NCBI GenBank assembly: GCA_030062745.1
Contig: CP099840.1
Span: 372,001 to 436,000 of the forward strand
Origin: Capitulum mitella
Lineage: Eukaryota; Arthropoda; Thecostraca; Pollicipedomorpha; Pollicipedidae
Length of the DNA: 64,000 bases
Reading direction: 5' to 3'
Below are positions 55,286 to 64,000 of this stretch, in pieces. The first letter of the stretch is position 1. Every line of letters begins with the position of its first letter. The notes below the pieces were generated by a model. The model was not told where the DNA came from and made no database searches. It saw only the letters and a list, made by a program, of their open reading frames with translations. Both the position numbers and the translations under genes were made by a program.

Positions 55286-58200
55286 CTGAAGCAGACCGCC
55301 GACAGTCAGCTGACGGCTCTGACGAAAATGCTTTGTGACGTAATCTGGGCAAGATTCACGCCAGCCCGTAGCCAACTGGATGACGAGGAGCTCAATCGGG
55401 TGTTATGAACTGCGAAATGGTTTACCGCAAATAAATAGTTAAAGACTCAATAGAAAACAACGATTTTGCACAACACTGTAAAGTGCTGCCGATGCCGACG
55501 ACTGCCGATATCAGTGTATAAACGTACGTTGTAAATGTCGTAGCAAACTTAATCGGTGTGCATTAAATCAGCGACGCACTTAACCCCCGCCAGGATTTGC
55601 TTTTTGGCCACCTTCTACGGTACAGGGGAGTAAGACCCCCAGGCATTTCCAAACCTGACGTACAGAGAAGCGAAACAAAAACGAGCGTGTAGCTTAATCT
55701 TTTAGCTATACGACGACACCGCATTCCACCATTTTCGTTCACACGGTGACCTTACAGGCGGCCTCAAAGGTGATCATTTCAGCGGATGCTGGTTTTCATT
55801 GGATCGTATGGAACGCAAGCTCAGAGCGCTTTTAGGGAACCGATTTCTAAGGATGAAGGAACTCAAATTACTGTTTATAGGCATTTTAACGCCTTTGATT
55901 GCAACATGATTCTTCTGAGATCCAAAAAAAAGGTAAAAAAGCACCTGACCTGCATTCATTATTTTGACCTAAGATGATTTTGACCCAACTAAGGGCTACC
56001 GTGCGAAGGTCTCTTACACAATGGTTGACACCCATATGTAAGCTTTCGTAAAACTGATTATCGTGAAGCACTTAAAACGTTTGTTATTTGAGTGAGACCA
56101 TCACCGTAACGTTATTCTTCCATGGCATGCCTTCTAGAAAGTCATAGATTAGTGACCTGTCAAACTACTGACACACAATTTTCACGCAGTATGTGAAAAT
56201 GTTCAAAACTCTGCTCTGAAAAGCTTCAGAGCAATTAGAGCAATCATTCCCGGGTAACTTGCAACAGCCTCGGGAAGGCTGCACCAACCCTCATGTACTG
56301 GCGAAGGTTAGCACGCGCACTGGCGGCGTGTTGTTTTGTTCCCCTTCCTCTTCACCTATTCGACAGATTGCAACGAACTTTTGTGCTGAGGTAGTCGGCA
56401 TAGTGATTTTGCAGTTTGCAGCAAGTGAATGACCCAGGTTAAGTCGATTGGACTCAAACGAGATAAAACGAGGAATAAGTAGCCCATTGCCTTTCTCTAG
56501 TTCTCACGAACCGTATGCGACCAAATTCTGTGGAGTCTTAGTGTGTGCGACGAACATAAATACCGCAAAGCGGTGCTGATCGAGGATAAGTTTATCGAGT
56601 CAAAGCAGTTGGAGTATTTGGAACACTTGAAAATGTCATATTTCGTCAAACTGTATCAAAACACAAGTCATAGGATAGTAGGAAGGATGGATGTACATGT
56701 CCGTAAGTCTTAGGTATCTCCGAAGTTGACTAAAGGCATCCCCGTAAAATCGAGTTAAGATCATCTGGGTAGATCTGTACGAAAAAGAAGGAATATTCCG
56801 TCCTCAGTAATCGACCTTGAATGGCCTGAGCTCAGATGACCTAGCTTGTCTATGTTTTCGGACATCTGCATTCATGATGTAGCCAAAGCATCCACAAAAC
56901 TCACGTATGCCCCCTTTAATTAAACGCTGCATTTTGGATACCTGACATCGGCTCACTTTGTTCGACCTAACCTAGGTTACTTGTGCTGAGAGGTGCTGAA
57001 GTAAATTTACCTTGTAGTCTAATTTCTCACAAAGGTTCGTCGAGTGGCATGAATAGATCTGCAGAAAAGTCTGTCACTTGACTTTGGTTGAATTTGATTT
57101 GTTGTTCGACTGCTTTGTTTGATTCTGACCAGTCTATGCCTTTGGATTGTACGTTTATTCACAGAAGCTAACTGCCCAAAATGTTTCGTAGCTGGCTTCC
57201 CAGCAGAAGTGGTTTTATATGCAATGCAGCGTCCGTGCTGCGTCCCGGTACCCGTGCGTCCGTGCCCCCTGACGATGGATCGGACGTCCGGCCGGCCTGC
57301 CGACTTTGCCGAAATGTCGTGGTGCGCGTCCGTCCTAAAATCTGAAAATGCGAAAACTGCGCGAGCATAAATTGAAAGACGCGAGGGCAGCAGAATATCG
57401 ACCAAATTTCAGGTCTCTAGCCCCAGCACCATGCAACTGACGTTGCATGGTGACGGTTGCAAACGTGAAAGTTACACAATTCTCCGCCCACCAGTGCCGG
57501 TGTTAAAACTCAATACAATCGCTACGACGATATCGTAATTAATTATTAGCATTATGAATATGAAGACCACCCAAAATTTTGTGAATATGCTGAAAGCTTA
57601 TGAAAATGACACAAGGTTATTCGTCGCAACATCACAGCGTTTCGCTCACTCGCAGCTTGCTGCGGGGAGGACAATTTTTCCACATCATAATTCCACGTCA
57701 TTACTCTAGAATCAAAGAGCGCAGCTTCGTCAGATTTTCCCTTTCCTCGGCACATGAGCTGCACACATGGCAAAGACATAAACTGCCAAAGTCATCCAAA
57801 GTCATCTCTTTACGATTTTTATTTTTTTTAGTTTGTTTGATGTCACCGGTGTACTCAATGCATCTTTGTGCCTTATTTGACTTTTGCGATGTATTTTATT
57901 GTGCAAGATGACCCTTACTGTGCAATATGTGTTACAGTGCCATCGGCAGTCAATGTAGGCTACTGATGACCTCACCCAAGGTCACCATAGCTTGGATTTA
58001 CAAGTTGCTATTTTTCAAATGAAATCCCAATTCACGTCGCATAACTAGTTTTGCCATGAACTTGATGGTGCTCTGATGCAAACACGAATATGCAGAGGTA
58101 TTTGATCTAGTTTTATGGTGTTTGTAGAGTTTGATGCGCCAAATTAGACCTGCTATAACTCGAGCCCGGCAGCGGGTCGGCGCCGATTACGCTTGACTGG

Positions 58201-58699
58201 GAGTTGACCGCCCTTCTAATTCACGAACGGTTGGTCGCACGATTAAAAATAAGCACATCTTTGGAAAAGTCTTGGAAAGTAGAGCTCGGAACTGGTCTCA
58301 TTTTTAGTTTTGGATAATATGTGAGCCATTTACGCGCCATATGTGTTTTCTCATAGCAGACTGCATAAGACCGAGAAACGGTCTGGATCTCAAGGGCTGT
58401 GACTAATAACGCCTAGTTAAAGGCACCAACGCACAGATCAAGGTCTGCAGATGCCGGTACACGTCTGATTTCTCTGATTTGTTCAATATATACGCCGAAA
58501 CGTTGAGTTAAATGCTAAGCAATTTTCGTGCTGGTTGTCGGCGAGCGCCGTAGCCGTGCGCAATATGGAATCAACGGGAACTTATTTTAGCGTTCCTTTA
58601 TTTTCGCGACATAAACCTATCCATGTAAAGTTTACTGATCCTAGCGGTTCTTGTCATGGTTTCTCATGCCTAAATTTTGGAAAAATTCAGTAGTTACCA
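55286..58699. other. DDR intron or flank, no exon found
   Basis: No exon with a glycine-rich loop or a VAVK-type motif was recognised on the minus strand. The 57019-57405 minus frame (128 codons) has no domain. TGACCT words occur near 56815-56840 and 57965-57985. A perfect hairpin lies at 57427-57452. Confidence 0.45.
57427..57452. repeat. perfect 11-bp hairpin
   Basis: caccatgcaac (57427-57437) and gttgcatggtg (57442-57452) are exact reverse complements around tgac. Confidence 0.8.
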
Positions 58700-59360
58700 G
58701 TGTACACAATTGGCGCAGCTTTATTCGCGAGAACCTGTTTATTTACAAAATATGTCATTTTTTTAAACTTTTTGAGTTTCCTGGTATTACTTGCAACTGT
58801 GCGAGCTAGTTCTGCCGTTTTCAAGCCCTTTCTGAGTAACTCATCGCGGATTTTGATGGCCGTACATTTTGGCTCCTAACAGTTATTCGTGACATGACCT
58901 CCGGTCAATGACCGGAAGTCATTGATACTTTGCCCATTGACGGTAACTAGATGCCTGCATCACCCACATTAAAAATGTTATGAAAAATTCCCCAAATTTC
59001 CGAAAAACGACATATTTTAAAAATGGACTTGGCCTTAGGTCAATGACCCAGAAAATTCCAAAAAATCTGAGATGGCAGATTTGTTGAACCTATCAAGATC
59101 CCTAATTTCTGAAAGTTTTATTGCGATATCGTGTTTTCCGAAAAAGTTACAGGGAGTTGAACTTTTTTTCGACATAGGTCCGTTTGGCCTGGCCTAAGTC
59201 CGACACTTTACTTGGCCTGAGGTCAGAACTTTAGGACAAGGTGTAAAAATGATCATGCAAAAGGCACACGAAGTTTCGTGGCGCTGCATTTGTTCGTTGT
59301 CTCGCAATCCCGGAAACACCTCAGGGGAGGCGGTCCGTCCCTCAGTCGGGGGCGGGTTAA
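58700..59360 (+). mobile_element. TTAA-type repeat fragment, family E
   Basis: The right end ggggaggcggtccgtccctc then gggggcgggTTAA (59357-59360) has the same architecture as family A: a GC hairpin-like block and then GGGTTAA. Upstream, aagtttcgtggcgctgc (59270) parallels aagtttcgtgaagctgc in family A. It carries GGTCAATGACC palindromes at 58901-58915 (CCGGTCAATGACCGG) and 59037-59049. The left end was not located and the start given is approximate. Confidence 0.45.
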
Positions 59361-60059
59361 ACCAATATATCATTGGCCACCTAGTATCACATAACCCAGG
59401 TTGGCCGGTGCCACCATTGTCCCTCGACAGACGTGTAGTGACGTCCTATGCTTTTGATTTTCATATGTCAGTCTCAGAATGTCTGTCGCCTCAAATCGGT
59501 CAAATAGTGACTTGACTTGACCTGTGACCTACGCTTTAATCCGAAAATATGAAAATACGATATATGCATAGACGCATCATCGAGGGCCATCGACTGTCCT
59601 CTGAGTCGGACGAATCTATTCCTTGTTTGGGGGGTTATTATGTGAGAATTTCTGTCCCCCACCCTCCACAGGGCGGTCATCATGTGAGAATGTCTGTCCC
59701 ACACCCTCCACAGGGCGGTTATTATGTGAGAATGTCTGTCCCCCACCCTCCACAGGACGGTTATTATGTGAGAATGTCTGTCCCCCACCCTCCACAGCAA
59801 GTACCCGGTGGAGAAATAGCCCAACAGCTGCCGGGCGGAATAGTTTTGTATAAACTCAGGCAGCAATATCTGCATACACGAACTGACAGTGCGAATGAGT
59901 AGCTGAGCATCATTAACGATTTCCGTCACGACGTTCGGCACGGCAATGAAACAATAAACACCATATAACGTTATCGGAATGTATACCACACGGCAAACCA
60001 CCTAAATGTCACGCCATTTAATTTCTATTTCAAAAGTCCTCCAGTGGACGCTCTGGATT
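59361..60059. other. non-coding stretch with a 42-bp tandem repeat
   Basis: Apart from the repeat at 59635-59798, no gene is recognised. The frames 59549-59902 (plus, 117 codons) and 59474-60001 (minus, 175 codons) both run through that repeat. Confidence 0.5.
59635..59798. repeat. 42-bp tandem repeat, four copies
   Basis: Units start at 59635, 59677, 59719 and 59761. Consensus pieces are ttattatgtgagaatgtctg, then tcccccaccctccacag, then g-cgg. The period is a multiple of 3, giving 14-residue repeats on both strands (YYVRMSVPHPPQ-type on plus, LWRVGDRHSHIIT-type on minus). Confidence 0.95.
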
Positions 60060-60340
60060 CCGGCTCAAATGTCACCCGGCCGCAGCCAGCCGCCGCTTTG
60101 ACGTGATGCACCGCGGCGTCGCCGGTCCGCGTCAAGTCGCTCAGAGCCGTTTTTAATTTCGCCGGCCGCGCGGGACGGACCGCTGCGAGGCCGCCGCCGA
60201 CAAAATCGGAGCAGAGCGGAGCCGGACCGGATCCTGATAACCGGCGCCTCGGGCCCGCCGACCGGCCGACGGCGCAGATAGCGCGGCCAGCACCGGTCCG
60301 CCAGGATATTGGATTGGCACGCGGGCGTAGGGCTGATCAC
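60060..60340. other. GC-rich island 14
   Basis: CpG-rich block with tttttaatttcgccgg at about 60150. Minus-strand frames (60065-60340, 60153-60344) overlap and show no domain. Confidence 0.45.
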
Positions 60341-60649
60341 GCATCGCTTAGCAGAGCCAGTTTTTGCTTGCGAAATTTTGGCCCGGGCTCAGTTTTGATT
60401 GTTTGCGTCGCAGGTTTTTAACGTTTTTGGTCTACGAGGCGTATAGAGAGATTCACTCTGACCCTTAAATAGATACGTCTGCGTGGTTCCCGTATGGCAG
60501 TGTTGTTGCCCTGCGAGCTGAATCATAGTGAAGTATTTAGCATGGACGGATTGGCTGGCCAGGCACCAAAACTGCCTATAAGGTATTCCAAGAGCACTGA
60601 ACCTAGGACAAACTAATGGCCCCGATCTCTGCAGGGACAAAAACAAACA
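60341..60649. other. non-coding stretch, no gene seen
   Basis: Between two GC islands. The minus frame 60389-60706 has no domain. Confidence 0.5.
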
Positions 60650-61060
60650 GCCGTGCGCCTGACACCGACACTTCATCCTGCCGTGCCGCCGCGGCCGGCG
60701 CAGCACGACATCGGCGCCCGCCTCACGTCGGTGTTCTTCCCCGAGTTTAGGACGACGGGGCGGCGTCTCGTCTCTCTCTGGCCGCCTCCCCGGGGCGCCA
60801 GAGACCCTCCGTCGCCGGGCCGGACCGCCGCCTGATGAGCTAATTGAAATTCGGCGCCGGCTCCGCCGCAGGAATAGAAAAATAACTCAGCCGAGCGCGG
60901 TTGACCGGCGCTGGACGGCCGCCGGCGTCGTCCGCGGGCGGCCGCCGGGCGGGGGACGCGGCGGGACTGCGAACAGGCGCGCCCGGGAGACCGGCGTCGC
61001 GTCCGCGGCCGCTCCGGCAGGAAACAACAGCGCCGCGCCGTAATAACCTGCCCTGGAAAA
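60650..61060. other. GC-rich island 15
   Basis: Very CpG-rich. The longest frame in the window (60673-61275 minus, 200 codons) runs through it, with overlapping frames on both strands. The predicted protein is Arg/Pro/Ala-rich without a domain. Contains gatgagctaattgaaattcgg around 60833, comparable with TAAT words in other islands. Confidence 0.45.
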
Positions 61061-61659
61061 ATCTTCGTGAAGGTGTCTGAAAGGAGCCGCAGGCCGAGGG
61101 AGTCCACGCCAAAAACCAGGACGAATGGTGGGACGATGAGGGGAGAAAGAGGAGTCAGGGTGGAAACTCTCGCTGCTTCGTGATGTTGATACGTGGTAAG
61201 ATATGGCACGAGACGTAGAATGGTCGAAGATCGACGGCTTCGCACTGGACGCAGTGTACTGGTGGCGTCATGCACTCAGGACACCAAGGTAGGTGCATTG
61301 TTGGTAAATGGGGCAGAGCTGCAGGGGCGTATATGCAATGTTGAATTGTAAATACCGTCCCGAATGTAGCGGTTTATTTGCTTCCTGGTTGCTACCGGGG
61401 AAAAACACCAGTTCATTTTACGTTTCAAAAAATAAATTAATTAAATGAAATCAGAAATAAATCAATCGAGGAAGAATTTAAAATGTGCTACTTGAACCAC
61501 ACAACAACACAGCAACATTCAACATGTTTTCACTTTACATATCCCAAGCTCGTTCATCCCCGACAGTACGAAGTGAAATTTGACCCGAAGTTCTTCACAA
61601 ATTGCCCAGGCCGACTGCTTCGATCAATCCAAAAATTTAGTAAATCTGAGTTTTGAAAC
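61061..61659. other. non-coding stretch, no gene seen
   Basis: Nothing recognisable. Confidence 0.5.
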
Positions 61660-62060
61660 TTTGTACGTACTCCCTGCTAAATTGAGGTAAGTATCTTGGC
61701 GTATCATTTACCTATGATCTTTTCTTTTTGGATCCATGCCATAGAGAAATCGCCATGATACGGCGATGGTCGTCATCGGATAAGGAACGTTTTCGTTTTA
61801 CGGTAGTGTCGTACAGTTTTACGGTTTTAGGGCATTCAGTCTTACTAAACCTTATGCATTGGTGTCGCTAATGGTGTTGGCTAATGTAATTTGTCCTTTT
61901 CTTGGGTCAAGACTATCTTAGGCTGAAATCATGGATTCAAGTCACTGACCTTTTCTGACCTTGTATTGACCTCAGAGGATGATGATATATTCTGAAACTC
62001 TTCCGTTCGATGACTCTTCGTGGCTCGAAGGATGGAAAGTCATTCAAGGACCGGGCATCG
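61660..62060 (+). repeat. dispersed repeat family C, copy 3
   Basis: Aligns with 16880-17290 and 30120-30560: gaaactttgtacgtac (61654), a tacggcgatggtcgtcatc block (61759), gcattcagtcttactaaacctta (61834), gggtcaagactatcttaggc (61904), tgaccttgtattgacctcag (61956), and the atattctgaaactct block (61987). Confidence 0.65.
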
Positions 62061-62329
62061 TAAATGATGCGCATCTCAGGAAACAGAAGTCCCAGCAACT
62101 GGAGGGTTCCATGGGTAGTCCATGAGTGAGAAGACCATGCGATGTAACAGCAGACTCCAGCGCTTGACAGAAGATGTTCGTCACGGATTTTTATTTTCTG
62201 CGGACTCAAAGTAAATGTTACCCATGCGGCTGCGTAAATGCTCCTACACGACTACACACCGTTGGTCCGTTGGGTAGCCCTTGATATTGCTGTTATGCAG
62301 GGACGCAAAAATAATTTCAAAGAAGTTCG
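62061..62329. other. non-coding stretch, no gene seen
   Basis: Nothing recognisable. Confidence 0.5.
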
Positions 62330-62700
62330 GTGTTAGTGGACGCCTTCGGCTGCGTTAGCAGCTGCCATCTGGCGCTCGTTAACATAATTAAGCTTGTTAA
62401 CAGCAGCCGCCTGCAGATTTTTCTGTAGACTGTACCGCACAGCTCAGTCGTCATGCGGGCTGCCATAACAGCCCGCTCGGGAAGAAACGACACACGGAGA
62501 CGCATACGAGAGACCGACCGGAAACTGGGCCTCCTTGCCAAATTGCTCGACTTTGAGAGGTAATTTCCAGCAGGGGCTGCATAAGCTGCCAGGATCTGAT
62601 AAGAGTGGCTCATTTTCTCAGCCAAGCGGCTCGCGCAGTCAGGCCAGCGCCAGTCGCCGGTACCGCAGGCCCATTCGTAAAGGCTCAAAGTCGTCACCGT
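62330..62700. other. moderately GC-rich block, possible regulatory element
   Basis: A 126-codon minus frame (62317-62697) has no domain. The sequence mixes AT-rich factor-like words with GC-rich flanks: cataattaagcttgttaac (62382), aggtaatttcc (62560), and ctgataag (62596, a GATA-type site). Read as a possible enhancer, by inference only. Confidence 0.3.
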
Positions 62701-63199
62701 AGTTCATAATTAAGCTTTTGGGACAGGATTTTTGCTTATAATGGTATCTTGATCTCGTTCCGCGTCCAACATAAGCATCCACAACTAATTAAAGCTCGAT
62801 AAACCAGGATTAAAAGATTAGCAAAAAGTACCAAAAATAGCCCACGAGCGTTTTTTAGGTGAATTAGTCTGAGACAATCGGAACACTTTTTGTCGGTGCA
62901 TAACATCATCGGAGAAAGTCTTGCATTCTCCGTTAATTCCATTACAAGACACCAGCTGAAACCTGGTCGAACCCAATCGTCTCTGTGTCATCTCTAATAC
63001 ATTTCACTTCAAATAATGCATTTCTTTATTTTCCGGCACTTTCACAGTTCGATGGCGGTGCCCACTGGCCTCGGTAGAGTGACTTCGGAAACTAATGGTA
63101 ACGGACTACATACGCCATGGCCCTAAATATCCAGACCAGAACGCCGTGACAAAGCTGCCTCGATTCCACGAAACCCTTACGCCCTCCTCCTGCCGGCGG
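62701..63199. other. non-coding stretch, no gene seen
   Basis: Nothing recognisable. Confidence 0.5.
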
Positions 63200-64000
63200 A
63201 AGTGTTTAAGAAGTAGTGAGCAGCCTCCGAGCCATCACGGCCGGTTTCAATTTTCGCCGAGTTTGGGTCCCGCCGCCAACCGCGACACATTCCTCCCCGG
63301 GCCGCGTCACAAGCTGCCGATTCCCGGCCCTTCATCTCGTTTTCAATTTCCTGTTCGGCGGCGCATGTGTCGGCTGGCCGGGTATTGTTGCGTCGTCCCG
63401 GTCGTCGTTATTGTCCCCGGCCGGGGCCAAACATTTGTGAGCCCAGCAAACACAGTCGCTTATTAGTTTTCCGGAAAATCAACCGGAACCGTTCTTCCGG
63501 CGGCATTTCGCTCGAAGACCTCGGACGTTTCACGCTGCATTCAGCGCGCTTTTAAATGTCTAGCAGTGCTTTCGGCGAAAAACGGACAATCTCGCGGCGA
63601 TATACTGGAGATGCTCGTCGCCGGTGCGCGTGTTCATCGTTCGTGCGGTGCCGCCGACCGGCATCGACTTGCTAACCGGCGCCGGCTGACAGCAACGAAG
63701 ACAAACAGCCGGCACAGGTTATGAGGCCGGCCGGCCGGGCCGCCAGGGCACGCGTCCGATGACTAACGACCGCCGCCGGACACGCGGCGTATTTGTCCCG
63801 GCGGAGTGCGCACGGCGGCGGCGGCGGCGGCGGCCGCCCCCAGGCGCGGGGCCGGGTCTGCCGGCGCCGTGACCGTCCGACGCCGCCCGGCCGCCCGGGC
63901 CGGCCTCTAATTAAGCCACTAATTATTGACGCCGGATCGGGCCGGCTTCCTCCGGCGAACGGCAGCGAGCCGCCGCCGCCGCCGCGGGGGCACAGGAACG
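63200..64000. other. GC-rich island 16, runs off the window
   Basis: Very CpG-rich from 63590 on, with a (CGG)n run at 63813-63833 and a (CCG)n run at about 63971-63986. Contains the TAAT-rich block 63904-63931. Frames are short and show no domain. It may be the flank of a CpG-island promoter beyond the window. Confidence 0.5.
63904..63931. promoter_or_regulatory. TAAT-rich block shared with 21646-21673
   Basis: Same 28-base block as at 21646-21673 with two differences. Here it reads CTAATTAAG then CCACTAATTATTGACG, giving two TAATTA homeodomain cores. Confidence 0.5.

Noticed and set aside
60673..61275. 200-codon minus-strand frame, the longest in the window
   Set aside because: Lies in a very GC-rich island where stop codons are rare. 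Arg/Pro/Ala-rich, no recognisable domain.

Overview
This is eukaryotic, almost certainly metazoan, genomic DNA. Coding exons are short, are bounded by GT/AG splice sites and lie far apart. The rest is non-coding sequence with minisatellites, microsatellites, non-autonomous transposon copies and CpG-rich islands. The only confidently recognised host gene is the 3' end of a discoidin-domain-receptor (DDR) tyrosine kinase on the minus strand (52293-55278). Some of its wording, for example an AREQPF-type segment and W-x-AWE after the activation loop, looks arthropod-like to me, so a crustacean or other arthropod is my best guess. I cannot name a species. No bacterial-type operons, CRISPR arrays, rRNA genes or intact tRNA genes are present.

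Layout. 1-5 kb: a repeat family (D) present as two direct copies and one inverted copy. 5-6.2 kb: first copy (A1) of a 1.15 kb family. 8-12.2 kb: three GC-rich islands, then a short hAT-type MITE with a perfect 8-bp target duplication (12338-12593). 13.9-15.2 kb: a 1.24 kb element (B1) bounded by TTAA and imperfect terminal inverted repeats. 16-31 kb: repeat family C, 58-bp and 98-bp minisatellites, an unidentified candidate exon (about 24.1-24.4 kb) and a decayed Tc1/mariner transposase (27573-28413). 31-42 kb: more GC islands, a 21-bp-period repeat, and B2, an inverted homologue of B1. 42.0-45.5 kb: a nested stack in which an old family-A copy is interrupted by a younger A copy and by a third element, each time at a TTAA. 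46-50 kb: GC islands, an E-box-bearing minisatellite and a tRNA-derived SINE-like piece. 51.4-55.3 kb: five terminal exons of the DDR gene, with a 37-bp minisatellite in one intron. 55-64 kb: no further exon found, only repeats and GC islands.

How it fits together. The five DDR exons join in phase to give 240 codons plus stop, covering the kinase domain from the helix-C region to the C-terminus. The catalytic-loop HRD reads HKD and the DFG motif reads DTG, so the active site is atypical. The N-lobe and receptor portion are not visible. The mobile repeats carry many AGGTCA-type nuclear-receptor half-sites, including a perfect IR-1 palindrome and DR1 sites. The GC islands lack convincing coding potential, and two of them share a TAAT-rich 28-bp block. 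Regulatory readings of these features are inference.

Most of the window is non-coding. Long open frames inside GC islands and minisatellites were not called as genes.
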